Positions 52,101-62,463 of a stretch of DNA of 64,000 nt are shown in pieces. The stretch comes from Patagioenas fasciata (Eukaryota > Chordata > Aves > Columbiformes > Columbidae): NCBI RefSeq assembly GCF_037038585.1, contig NC_092525.1, positions 23,828,867 through 23,892,866 on the forward strand. Direction: 5' to 3'. The position numbers were made by a program, and so were the translations under genes. The notes under the pieces are model-generated. The model worked only from the letters and a program-made list of their open reading frames with translations. It was not told the DNA's origin and ran no database searches. Each line of letters opens with the position of its first letter. Within the stretch, counting starts at the first letter, position 1.

Positions 52101-55100
52101 TGCTGCTGTTTAGAATCTGTCTTAAGTCTTCACTGGCTGCGCAGAACTGGTGTTAGTTATGGGTTTTGTCAAAGCCACTTTTGCATGACTTCAGGGAGAC
52201 AGAAAGGGTCCCGTACTGGATCCAGCCCTGTATTCTCTCCTTCTCATGGTTCCAAATGCACGAGCCAGGTTCAGTCTTTTCAGTACTAAATCATGGCTGT
52301 GAAAGGGAGAGAAAATGCTTGTTTGTGTAGATTTTTTTGTTTGTTACTTCTTGGAATATTCCTACCTCTGTCTGCAGGAACTATGACAACTTTATGTCTT
52401 GGTGCGGGGGAGTTGTTTGTTACCTGTAGAAATGTCTGTCTTAAAAAAAAATCACGGCTTTTTGTTTTGAAAGGCTGTGCATAGCGGAGCTGGCATAAGA
52501 AGAAAATATGTGCTTCCCACCTTCTTTATTTTATTACGAAAGCTAGACACATAAATAAAATGCTGCCTGGAAGATGAGCCTAGCTGAAGGGATGGCTTCC
52601 TGACATTAGTTTGGTTGTGCTGGGTGGCTTCTTTTTGTTTGTAGATTTGATTGCCACATGGTGGTTAATATATTTTTTAATAAATGTAGTTTGTAAAAGC
52701 TCTTGGTTATTAAATACACTGAAGATATTAAGTATTTTAGCTTGCTCCTTGTAGCATTTTTCCCATGTTACACAGTGCACTACTCTCATTCTCCAAAAAC
52801 TGTTTTAAGTGTAGCTGTGAATGTCTCTTCATTTGCACATCCTTCGGTTTTTAGGCAAGCTAGCTTGGAACTTGCTGACTTGTTTGTGGATTGCTGCTAG
52901 TATATTTATAGTGTAGGTCAGCAGCCACAATATTAGTTTTCAACTAAAACAGAATCTACTTCAGTAAATAGATTTCAGAACTATGAAACTGTGGCACAAA
53001 TGTAAATTTGGTGCTCTAGTTCCTAGGCAAATATGAAAATGTAAGTGTATGCTGCTGTATCCTTAACAGCTCCTGGGCTATAAGAGCTAGTGCATGTTGC
53101 AGTCTGATTTAATTATGCTGCTGTTTTTTTCCTTCCTTGCTGGAGCAGCTTATCTGAGGGACGTGTAAACCACAGGTCTTTTTCCAGAACAGTAAAACAG
53201 TGATAAATTGTGGGGAACCTGAAGGAGATATAATTTTTTGTCACCCCCTTTGGCATAATGGTGGCCTATTTAAAACTAAATGCAGTGTTAATGTTTTATA
53301 AAATGGAAATGTCTGCTTTTTGTTTGCTTTGTTTGGGGATAACTATAAGGATTACAGTTAACTAATCTTAAGGGTATATAAATCATAACTGTGCCTGTAT
53401 GTATTTCTGACTAGAAGTGTTTCTTGGCAACAACTATTGAATTAAGCTGCAGGCATAAGTCTACTCTTTTAGAGTACTGCTGCTGTAAAATTACAGTTTT
53501 ACCATTCACGTATGAGACTTTACAGCTCATTCTGCTACAGTCTGGGAAACTTCTGCTGTGGTTTTGGAAAAGACAGTAACTGCCTTAATTTCTTAGGGCA
53601 GGAAAAAAAGTCTGTTTCCATTCACAGTCCTTCATTTTAGAGAGCCTTTGCAGCTGTCTTGGAGTATTTTGCCTTCTACAGCTTAATCTTGCATAATTGA
53701 CAGGATGCTTGCTAATAATCACAAAACACACTAATAATTTGCTTCTTACAAGGAAAACGCCTGGAGATGTTTTTGATCAGTTATGTATCGGTGTGTATGT
53801 GGTTTCATATATTTACTTTGGAATTAATTTAAAAACTGGTTGAATGGAGACTGGATAGCTCAAAGCCAGAAGTGGTGGATCCTGACTGCAGAGTAAAGCA
53901 AGTTTCTGAAATGTGGGAGTACTGCAGTCAAACCCATCTGGTGCGGTAGGGCAGGGTGGGCTGCAAGACCGGCCTAAGGCACTTGGTTACATGCCAGTTA
54001 ATCTTGCGACTGTGATCACCTGTCTGTGTTTGGGGTGAAGAGAATCAAATTTAGCACTAAATTAATAACCTTTTCAGTGGACATTTCCTGCAGAAGCTGT
54101 TGAGGTCGGGACAGGACAGCCTGATATCCTGAAAGAGGAGTAGAGTGTAAGATAGCTGATGCCCGGCAAAGTGGAAAGACTTTGCCTTTACTGCCTCACC
54201 CATCATGTGTCAGGTCCTTACTGATGGATTTTACGGTGCAGTGATGGTCTCCAAGAGCAGCTCCCTTCAGAGCTTGGATCTTGGGACCAGATCTGTGTGA
54301 CTCCAGGTTGGTGCGCCAGTGTGACGTGTGTGTACCTGGAACGCTGTGATCCAAGTGGTGAATAAATACAATTCTTCACAGGCATAATTTAAAGGATCTA
54401 TACTAGTTATCTGATTGTTCAGTTGGCTGAAATGTGAGGATTCAGATGTAGGTGACTCCGTCTAAATAACGTGTGTTATTTAGCAAAGGTTTTGGAGCAA
54501 CTCATTCTGACTGTCTCAGAATCAATACTCGTACTGTTCTTGATCATCAGTTTTGTCTCTTTATAACTAGGAGAAATGGAAGAAGAGATGGAAAATCCAG
54601 AAATGGTTGATTTACCAGAGAAACAGAAGCATCAGCTACGACATCGTGAGTTGTTTCTCTCACGACAGCTGGAATCTCTGCCAGCCACACACATTAGGTA
54701 ATGACTATTTTCTTCCACTGCTTTTTATTCTAAAACCTAATGGCATTAATATTATTCAAGTATTCTTCAATGTAAGTTTAAATTCTGTGAACAACTTCAG
54801 TAATACCATCTTGTGAATCACATGAGCATTTAAGATGTTTTTTCATGAAATGTGTTTCTCTTTTTTAGAGGCAAATGCAGCGTTACTCTGTTAAATGAGA
54901 CAGAATCGCTTAAATCATATCTGGAACGGGAGGTATGAACCATTTTGTCAATTGTCAAGCTCGCCTAGTTTATTCTGGCACAATTTAGGATTGGTGGCTT
55001 TTCACAAGTCCTAAAAATAAGGTGGTTCTTTCCTTTCTACTTGTACAGGCAGTGACAGTGGGAAGCTTTAGGCTCCATACAATTTTCATTCTGATATAAG

Positions 55101-58100
55101 ACACTGTGGATCTAGAGGCCAGACCTGTTGTTTATATCCTTGTGACAGAGCTGCCTTTCCTTGCATAAAGAGCCTCACTTGCTCATCAGCCTGGCAGTCT
55201 GAAAGTTCAAAACTGGAGGCTCATACCCCAGATGAGACAGGGTGGGAGATGGAGTAAATGTGAAGAGGGAGCAAGCCACCAAGCTGTATTTTTCTATATA
55301 TTTGCTTTATCCTGAAATCCTACAGATTTATGTTAATATGGTTTAAGCTTGATCTCACCTCAGATATCTGAGGAGCTTAGTTCCCTGGTTTTTGAGTTCA
55401 CTGTTGTCTACCTGTAGTCTTCATGTGCCACCACGGGCACTTAGCTCCTTCAATAAACTACTTGTCAGTTAACTTCCAAGTCCTGCAGAAATTTTTACAA
55501 ACTGTTTAAATGTACCTTAAACTGAACACCTGAAATGGAATTTTGTTGCACTGCCAATCAGTATTCAGAATATAAATCTTGGTGTTTACTTTTTCAGATA
55601 TTTTTGGATTTTAAAAACTAGGATTGTAAGTCTTTTAAACATATTCATACACCTTTAATTGTGGCTAGACCTCTGGCTGCCAGATGGATTAGACAGTCTT
55701 GGAATTTGACAATCTGGGAAGTAATTAGGAGATTAGCAAACAATTTCAGGATATTATTGTTTGAATACATCTGCAAGTGTTACATTTGCATCTGAAAACA
55801 TTAGAATGTTATACAAGAAAGGAAATATTGTAATTTAAAAATAGGGTAATGGTCATTACTGGCACTTAAGAGACAAGGAGAAAACAGGTCATTTTTTGCA
55901 AGGATCATGCTGTAGTCTGTCTCACAGGCTTTCTTTTTAAATGCTTTTTTAGTTTTCTTTAGTATTTATTTAAGCGTAAGATTAATTTTAATCTGATACT
56001 CTAGTTCGAGAGAATTTTAAACAAAGCACAGGGATTAAATAGTCGGGTTTCTCTTTGGAATGTGAAACCAAAAACATGTCGAATCTGCTCAGGGCTGCCA
56101 AATGGCAGCGCATCAAACAAGGGCTGTTGTATTCAGAAATGCGTGTTACCAGCTTGCAGCCTAGGATATGCCAATTTGAAAGCAGAAGTTAATCAAACTG
56201 TAATTATTTTAGGTTTTCTAGTACCCAAATTTTAAGTGTAATAGTATTCATTCTCGATTGCTCCCAACACATTTTTGTAATCGCTAAAATTACAGGTACA
56301 TTGAGACAGAGAAGGGAACTGACTTTTTCTGATCATGTAACAGCTCGGTTGCAGATGTAAGAATAGAAAGAGATTTCTCTTTTGTATCCTTTTGAACACT
56401 CAAAATGCAAGATGAGTGATGCAGGTTATTTTTAAAACTGAGCAGGCACACAGAGATTTCACAGAATGAGAGAGTTCCCTGAATGTGTCCTGTCACTTAG
56501 CACTGTATTTTGCTGTGGTGCAGACAAACTTGGACAGATGGTAAAGAAACCAAAAGCTCAGGAACACAAATGTGCTTGGGTGGAGGGTAGAGAGATTAAG
56601 AAAAGGAGATAGTTATTGCCTGGTGAATTCATAGCACTGGATGGTATTCTTTTGAATTGTTTCTTCTTTTTGTTTTTTTTTCTTTCTCAATCTGTTATTT
56701 GCTTTCATATATTATTTTTTTCTTTAACGTGGCTTCTTTCAACAAAGTCTTAAGCAGTTCTAGGGATTCTGTCATTTGATTTCTTGTATATTATGAGTAC
56801 TAAAAGTAGTTTTTCAGCCCAAGGCTGTATGCCTCAAAGGAAGTTAAACATGCAGATAGGAGTTTTTAGGGAGATAGTAAGCATAGCAAAATTAGGTCAG
56901 TGTTATCTCTGTTCTCCTCCTTCCTCTTTCCATCATCTTCCTCAAGGAAGATTGCTCTGTTACGTTCAGAGCAGGAGCTGAAGTGGGACCAGCAGTGACT
57001 ATTTCACTGTGCCTGCAAAATTGGGGTTGTAGCAGGAGTGAGGAGTAGGAGGAAAAGTTAAAAAAGCTATTGGAAACCCTGAATTTCCTGTAGATACTCA
57101 ATTCCCAGGGAGATCAAGAGAAGGGCATAGCCAGTTATGGCAAAAGTGTTAGATTTCCCTCTTCTGCAGTAAACTGTTCTGTATGTACCATATATTTTAC
57201 TGGTCTGCTAGGATATATCCAGAGGCTTGTGTGAATTTTGCGTGCTGGGTAGATGTCTGGCATTTTGATACCTTTTGGTACCCTCCCTGAAAAGAAAATG
57301 CTATATGGTTAAAATATACTGCCCTTCTTCACCTGAGCTGACATCAGTAAGTTTGCAAGCCGTAGTGAACTAACAGTTCTTTCTGTCCTGTACTTTCACT
57401 TTGAGTTCATTTTCTTTTTCCAGTCCTTCTGCAGTTTCTTGGGGTCTTTAGTTCTTGGCCGTAGCTACAGACAGCTTAGCGGCTTGGGTAGGGAAGCTCT
57501 GGGCGTATGTGTCTGTATAACACTTGGGAGAAGCAGAGAGTCATGGTTTAATTTTAACTCCTGGCAAGTCATTATAGTTTTTCCAAACATGTTGGGTGTT
57601 TTGTGGGATCTGAAATTAAGAGAAAACCTTCCTTTTTCTTCTCTGATGCAAGCTCAACACAGAGAATTTTGACAGATAAAATGAGGGGGATTTTGCAGAG
57701 CCGTGTCATTTCAGTGTGAATATCACTTCTTGTGAAACCCTTCTGAAAAATCATAGTGACAATCAAGAATTAAAGTGAGCTTCAGAGTATACAAGGATCT
57801 GCTGTGTTCCTTAGACTATAGTTTGCATTGGCACTAAATTGACATTTATTTATGTTTTCAGAAATCTCACTCAGTTTGCATTAGCCGATTTTCATGTTTC
57901 TATGTACAAAGATGGTAGAGGTATTGCACTGCCTCTGGGGATTACAGTCTAGCTTTTATTCACACTTGAGCCCCTAAGCTTCCATATTTTTCTCCGTTGG
58001 AGAGAAGAGACCAGAGGCTTTTAATTCTTTCGTTGAACCTGCTTAATATGAGACAGGGTATAAAAAGACAGCCTGAGAGTTTTAGAGAAGGATGGGGTTT

Positions 58101-61100
58101 ATTTTGTGGAGAAAATGCATCATGATAATCTACGAAAGAGAAGCACTACATCATCTAACAGTCAAATACAATGGAAAAAAATGCTTCCATGATGAACGAT
58201 TTTCCCTGATCAAGAAAGATTGTGTTAAGAAATCACCTGTAGAACTGGCCTTCCTTGGGGCCCACAGTGTTATTATGCTACAGTGTTTGGTTTGCATATT
58301 TGCTGGGCAAGGTGCCTGAAAAGCATTAGTGTTGCACTGCATATACTTTGTCCTACAGTTAGGTATTCTGGAGCTGGAACAAATAAAACACTCACTATAT
58401 TTGTAACGTGGAAGCTTTTGAGACAAAAGCTTTTCCTATGTTTTATTTATGTAACAATGCATTCTCAAAATATTGTAATCTCTTGAACTTTGTCTACGTC
58501 AGGGAGCAAGAGATGCAAATTTCTTTACACAGCCATAATATGAATGAGTTTTCATATACTCTGAAGCTCCCTTGCAGTGGTAGGTTGGTGTAGATCAACC
58601 CTGGTGCCTGTCGGAGTAGGAATCAATTCTGTCAAAAATGTCATTCATTTAGGATGCAGCCAAATTCCATGACCCCAAACCCAAGCACAGACAGCTTTTC
58701 CAACTGACTTGGCTGGGTGTTGGAATAGTGTTTAGCCACATGTTAGCTATGACTTTAACCTGTTCTGGTGGTATAACAAGAGATCATTCCTGCCCTTTGA
58801 GTTCATGCTTTTGCAATGGGAAAACAGGAGGTTTTCTGCTGGAGGAGATGGATGTGAGTTCCTTTCTTGCCTCTTGTGCTCTGTAGGTGATACATTCTGT
58901 GCAGCAGTTTTTCTCAGGTAGCAAAGCAGGTTTGGCTGGCTTTCTTGGCACTTTCCTGACTTTTTTCCTTCTCTTCCATAGACATTGATCTCTTCCCAGA
59001 AAAATGCTGGGTTTTGTTAAAATTGGAGCAGAAGTTACCATGTGTAACACTCTTAAATGCTGTAATTGGATGCTGGATGCATTAGGCATGTAAAGAAAAC
59101 ACAGGAGACCTTACCTCCATGACATCAGTCTTAGATTAATATATGTAAGGTGCAGTGCGGGGGAACAGGACTAGTATATACCTTTGAAGCCTCAGCCCAC
59201 AGAATTTTTGCCATGTTACTGGGGAAATTCACAGTGATTCTTCCTTTTTTGAGCTTTGTATGACAGATTGGGAGACTCTCTTTTCCCTTGCCACCTCTTC
59301 ATGAAGATGTACAGGGCTTGAAACTGATGCTGTTTTTTTCCTAATTTTTGTTGCATGCTGTTGCACTTACAAATATAGGGAAAGTGAAAATGAGATGAGC
59401 ATGAAATTAGATGTATTTAAACAGAGTGCCTGCTGTTGACACAGAAATATGGGGAAAATAAGCCAGAAACCCAATATGTGAAAAGGTGCATTGCACATTC
59501 TGTGTTTCTGTTCAGAAACACTTCTCTTTCCTGGTGACGGTGTTGCTGTGGATGGAGGTTACAGAAAATCTGTTATTTCATGTCCTGCCAGGGCTCTCTT
59601 CCTGCCCCATACCCCACACTGTACTTTGGTGGAGCACACCTGGTCTCTGATGTGTCACTCAGTAGCTATAGCGAAGTACTTATCCATGCAGAAAAGTTTA
59701 GTTATACAGTGCAGTTTTGAGTAGTTAAAGTTTTGACTGTTTTCTTTCTCCACCCTGGCAGGACATTTGCATTCTGGTATGACTTCTTGCTTTAATTTTA
59801 CACACCCAGGTAACAGAAGCCAAGAGACTATTTTAGCCTTTTTCTCATCTACTTGAACAAAAGCAACAAACTAATGTATTACCACCTGCAGCTAATTTAC
59901 CGCTGCTGCCGCCAAATCTGCTGCCCCTCTCCCAATAATGAGTAGAAAGAAATGTGACGATTTAAGCTTAGATGGTAGTGGACAAGAAGTTGGTCATCAG
60001 CGCATCCCTGTGATCAGGAAAACCAAACCCAGCCAGGTCTATATTAGCAGGGGTGTAGTGAGCAGGAGGAAAGGATTCATCTCCCCAGCTCATCACTTGT
60101 GGGACCACTTCTGGAGTGCTGTGTCCAGCTTTGGGCCTCCCAGCATGAGAAAGACATGGACGTACTGGAGCAAATCCAGCAGAGGCCCCAGAGGTTGTCT
60201 GGGCCTTCATGTATGTCTCTGTGGGGTGTTTCATTGATAGAGCTGTAACACTGAAGTTACACTTTAGTTTCTATCAGTGTTTTTGTGTGGATATGTGACT
60301 AACATCTAGTACTGCTGTTTTGATGCATGGAAAAGTGCGACTTTGTGTTCTGAAATAGCTGATATTACTAAAAATTATGTCCTGGCCATTTTGAGCCTTG
60401 TTTGTGCAAGAGGAGCTTTGTTCACTTCAAATTCAAAGACCATGTATTAAGGGAACAGCTGCTTTCGAGGAGAGCTGTTACACTTATAATACAGATGAAA
60501 GTGGCACCATTTAACGTAGACTTTTAAAATGGGTGGTTCATTTATTGTTTGTTCACTCAGCTTTAAAATATATATAGGTAATAAAACCAAATGTAAAATG
60601 TAAATGCTTGCTAGTATGTGTGCAAAGCTGGATGTAAGTCTAATAATACTCTTTTCTTTTTTTGTCTCACTTTATTTTTAGGATTTCTTCTTTTATTCAC
60701 TAGTATATGATCCTCAACAAAAGACCCTACTTGCTGATAAAGGAGAGATTCGAGTTGGAAACAGATACCAGGCAGATATAACAGACTTACTAAAAGAGGG
60801 TAATTTCCATAACTTATTTAATTTGTCAAGAGGCCATGGCAAATATGGCCACTGTTATGTGTGCAGTGTGCATAGGTGAGGGAGGTGGAGGTTTCTACTG
60901 CCAGGCCGTGCATACGGTGCTGTCCTGGTTTGCTGGTGACTGAAGCTGTTGCTCATTGAATGCAGTTAGTTATGTCTCAAACCAGCCTTTAAGTGGGCAT
61001 TTGTCCAAATCATAAAACTTGTTGAAACAAATTGAATTAATTGGCTCTCTCAGGGCTTGTGCTCTTTTTATTGAGAGATTTCAGAGTTTCCATGGGAAAC

Positions 61101-62463
61101 ACAAATTCCCATCCTGTCTGTGAAGCCTTTTGTGTTTTCAATCAATCTTCACTCCCCTATAGGAGCCCCTCCCAAATTACTGCCAATTAAATGCTGTCTC
61201 CCCTCATCAATTTGCCCATTATTGCTGGGTGCCTTTTCCTCAGAGCTCTGTCCCCATTCCTAGCATTGGCTGCCAGCCTGGGCTTCTCACCTGCGGAACA
61301 GGCAGGAGGATTCTGTGCCCAAATGTGCTGCCAGACCTCAGCCTGCCCACGCTTTGTCATGGAGCGGTGGGACCATGAGGGCCTCAGCCCAAGGGAAAGG
61401 GAGCAGTAACAATGACTGATACCATTTACCAAGTGCTAATTAACTTTAGATTTGTCTTTGCACTAGCCTACAGATCCAAAAGTGGGTGGAAAAACTGAGA
61501 GGGATGGGGCTTATTGGCATCTAATTGCTCCTTGCTCAGATAACACACAGTGAGAGGTCTGTCGGTAGGCTTCTCCTAAGAGAGCAGGAGTTCTGACCAA
61601 TGTTGGGAGAACCTTCTCCAGACCACATGGGCAGAGATATGAAAGCAATAAGATGCTTCTGGATTTGCTTAGGAGCTTTGCTGATGCTGGTAGCCTTCTG
61701 TTAAAATGGGCAAACAAATTGGTCAGGGCTCTTGTTTAATTTGTCTATGAAACTGGTATTTATTCAGGAGCTGGGCAAATCTCCCAAGAGAGGATGAACT
61801 AATTTGAAAGGCATTCGCTTCCCTCAGTGGGCCAACACAGGGTGTTAGAGAAGGATAATCTCCAGATGTTTCAAAGGCAGCAGAAAAAAGAAGAAAAAGT
61901 TTCAGTAGCTCCTGTATTTTTCCAGGGTATTTTGGTTTGTGTAGTCAGGAAAATAAAAGCAGGAGTCTGCAGTGTCAAACCAGCTACTCTTGGCCTGCTC
62001 AGAGCAGCTGGGACTGGGACTGTTTTCCTGGAACTGCTGCAAGATAAAGGAGAAAAAGAGAAACTGGGGAAAGGGACTAAAGAGAGACTTGTTGAGGTGG
62101 GAGAAGGATCTCCTCTGTTTCCCATGACATGTCCTTCAGTTCTTCACAATCTGATTGCTCAATTCAGATGAGCTGTGTTGCTGTGTCTGTTGAGCTGAAT
62201 TTGTTACAGACAAATGACTGAATGAAATTTTCGCAGTGGCTTGTTAGGCAGAGTAACTGAGATGGGTTAGCAGTTAAGTTATTGTGAGATAAAAGAATCT
62301 AGAATGTTTATTTCTTTTCGAATGGTTATACCGGACATTTCTAATTTGTTTTTCAATCAGGTGAGGATGATGGAAGAGATCAGTCAAAACTTGAAACAAA
62401 AGTTTGGGAGGCCTTTAACCCGCTAGTAGACAAACAGATAGACCAGTTCTTGGTGGTAGCACG
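25110..62463 (+). CDS. MTA1: MTA1, N-terminal seven coding exons (3' part off window)
   Basis: Seven exons join in frame to 200 residues plus two bases of codon 201. They read [19 protein letters not shown] at the start, [11 protein letters not shown] at residues 46-56, then [48 protein letters not shown] and [14 protein letters not shown]1 is a core subunit of the NuRD deacetylase-remodelling complex in the nucleus. The BAH domain (about residues 1-147 here) is complete. ELM2 starts at about residue 148 and, with the SANT domain outside the window, recruits HDAC1/2. The start is the conserved MAANMYRVG with Kozak G at -3 and +4. MTA1 is chosen over MTA3 and MTA2 because of [21 protein letters not shown] and DPQQKTLL, which differ in the paralogues. 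GATA-finger and RBBP4-binding exons lie beyond 64000. Confidence 0.96.
26590..27830 (-). mobile_element. Old, diverged CR1 LINE, antisense to MTA1
   Basis: The low end (ACAGGTGGTGGGAGGGGACC then TGTGGAGATCTCTAGGCTGA) resembles the reverse complement of a CR1 3' terminus. Further right, diverged CR1 antisense landmarks appear in order: CTAGCTTGTTGAAGTCCCTC, TCCAGATCATTAAAAAACTT, GTTGGTCCTTGAGAGATGCC, and the stretch around GTCAAGGTGTACAACAGCCC. It is about 1.2 kb, heavily mutated, with internal gaps and no usable ORF. It is clearly older than the copy at 46171. Exact ends are uncertain. Confidence 0.65.
31129..31190 (-). mobile_element. CR1 3' scrap
   Basis: AGAATCACAGGATGTTAGGA followed by ATTGGAAAGGACCTC is the reverse complement of a CR1 3' terminus. 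Similarity fades after about 60 bases. It is a very short truncated copy in MTA1 intron 1, in the same antisense orientation as most intronic copies here. Confidence 0.7.
39823..40026 (+). repeat. Perfect tandem triplication, 68-bp unit
   Basis: Three head-to-tail copies begin at 39823, 39891 and 39959, each opening GCACAGAGACTCTGGCAGCA and closing GGAGAGGGTTTCTGT. By eye the three copies are identical, which implies a recent expansion or ongoing homogenisation. It lies deep in MTA1 intron 1. Because 68 is not a multiple of three, each copy is read in a different frame, yet all stay open on the - strand. That open frame is a by-product of the repeat, not a gene. Confidence 0.97.
41925..41942 (+). 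repeat. Poly-T run (about 18 T)
   Basis: Homopolymer in MTA1 intron 1, preceded by TTTTTTTGGTGTGG. No recognisable retroposon body lies to its right, so it is treated as simple repeat. It is a likely length-error site in sequencing. Confidence 0.85.
42714..42734 (+). repeat. Poly-T run (about 21 T) followed by six C
   Basis: T-run directly abutting CCCCCC, giving a 27-base pure pyrimidine block about 670 bases before MTA1 exon 2. No exon follows it and no transposon body was recognised on either side. Confidence 0.85.
43403..43470 (+). CDS. MTA1: MTA1 coding exon 2
   Basis: 68 bases, acceptor TTTTTGTCAG and donor AATAAG|GTAAAC. It encodes the rest of Asp10 and [12 protein letters not shown], then [10 protein letters not shown] (to residue 32), and ends in phase 0. 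This is the first strand region of the BAH domain. Confidence 0.95.
43471..45872 (+). other. MTA1: MTA1 intron 2
   Basis: 2,402 bases, GTAAAC..TATTTCAG. AT-rich with several short T runs near 45260, 45330 and 45600. No repeat family or exon was recognised. Confidence 0.85.
45873..45966 (+). CDS. MTA1: MTA1 coding exon 3
   Basis: 94 bases, acceptor CCTATTTCAG and donor TGCAA|GTAAGC. It encodes [20 protein letters not shown] and then [11 protein letters not shown] (residues 33-63) plus one base of codon 64. This is the core of the BAH fold. The codon-64 split is where the long mammalian isoform inserts its 17-residue exon. Joining directly to the next recognised exon gives AGA (Arg64). Confidence 0.95.
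46171..47053 (-). mobile_element. CR1 LINE, 3' part with reverse-transcriptase remnant
   Basis: Reading on the - strand, it starts near 47053 with CAAGTTTGCTGATGACACTA (KFADDTKLG, containing the FADD active-site box of LINE reverse transcriptase). It runs through [28 protein letters not shown] and [10 protein letters not shown], then an open frame 46736-46245 with [24 protein letters not shown] and [15 protein letters not shown]. The 3' end lies at 46171. Frame shifts after the FADD segment and the lack of the upstream RT and endonuclease show a dead 5'-truncated copy. Conserved codons suggest it is fairly young. It lies 205 bases past MTA1 exon 3, antisense to it. Confidence 0.95.
49465..49482 (+). 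repeat. Short TA-rich microsatellite
   Basis: An alternating TA tract (GTATATGTATATATATATAT) followed by eight T, in MTA1 intron 3. No associated transposon was seen. Confidence 0.75.
54571..54697 (+). CDS. MTA1: MTA1 coding exon (residues 64-106 of the short form)
   Basis: 127 bases, acceptor TTATAACTAG and donor CATTAG|GTAATG. It completes codon 64, then encodes [18 protein letters not shown] and [20 protein letters not shown] through THI and two bases of Arg106. The acidic EMEEEME start follows the alternative-exon site in mammals, which fixes this as the exon after the cassette. Phase 1 in, phase 2 out. Confidence 0.95.
54698..54868 (+). other. MTA1: MTA1 short intron (171 bases)
   Basis: GTAATG..TTTTTTAG. 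This is the smallest intron in the window by a wide margin. It is AT-rich, with a strong polypyrimidine tract before the acceptor. Confidence 0.9.
54869..54932 (+). CDS. MTA1: MTA1 coding exon (residues 106-127)
   Basis: 64 bases, acceptor TCTTTTTTAG and donor CGGGAG|GTATGA. It encodes the end of Arg106, then [20 protein letters not shown] and Glu127. This is a BAH domain strand/loop. It ends in phase 0. Confidence 0.95.
54933..60681 (+). other. MTA1: MTA1 intron before the LVYDPQQK exon (5.7 kb)
   Basis: GTATGA..TTTTTAG. It contains the CR1 fragment at 60040-60205. A short GC-richer patch at 59890-59935 (GCTAATTTACCGCTGCTGCC and onward) stands out from its AT-rich surroundings. No exon or RNA gene was recognised. 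Confidence 0.85.
60040..60205 (+). mobile_element. CR1 LINE internal fragment, sense strand
   Basis: Landmarks of the CR1 reverse-transcriptase ORF on the + strand are GGGGTGTAGTGAGCAGGAGG, GGAGTGCTGTGTCCAGCTTT (matching the LEYCVQFW region), GACATGGACGTACTGGAGCA and TCCAGCAGAGGCCCCAGAGG. The copy is about 165 bases with neither a CR1 3' terminus nor an intact frame. It is the only intronic copy here lying in the sense orientation of its host gene. Confidence 0.85.
60682..60799 (+). CDS. MTA1: MTA1 coding exon (residues 128-167)
   Basis: 118 bases, acceptor TTATTTTTAG and donor GAGG|GTAATT. It encodes [20 protein letters not shown], ending the BAH domain, and then [19 protein letters not shown], the start of ELM2 at about residue 148. 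It ends in phase 1. Confidence 0.96.
60800..62360 (+). other. MTA1: MTA1 intron inside the ELM2 start
   Basis: 1,561 bases, GTAATT..TCAATCAG. No repeat family was recognised. A + strand frame at 61827-62171 has no family resemblance and no splice logic, and is considered chance. Confidence 0.85.
62361..62463 (+). CDS. MTA1: MTA1 coding exon (residues 167-201), last in window
   Basis: 103 bases, acceptor TTTTCAATCAG and donor GCACG|GTAAGA. It encodes [20 protein letters not shown] and [14 protein letters not shown] plus two bases of codon 201. It covers the first third of ELM2. The next exon should begin in phase 2 with an SVGTFARALDC-like sequence and lies right of the window. Confidence 0.95.

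Larger units (their letters stand above)
45967..54570 (+). other. MTA1: MTA1 intron 3 (alternative exon not found)
   Basis: 8,604 bases, GTAAGC..TAACTAG. It holds the CR1 at 46171-47053 and a TA run at 49465-49482. Otherwise it is AT-rich sequence with only short spurious frames. The long mammalian MTA1 form has a 51-base exon in this interval (starting LSVCYKAG). I scanned for a phase-1/phase-1 exon with that coding and saw none, though an exon this small could be missed by eye. Confidence 0.75.

Noticed and set aside
61827..62171. 114-codon + strand frame shortly before the last MTA1 exon
   Set aside because: Not in phase with the flanking MTA1 exons, no family similarity, and the flanking exons already join perfectly.
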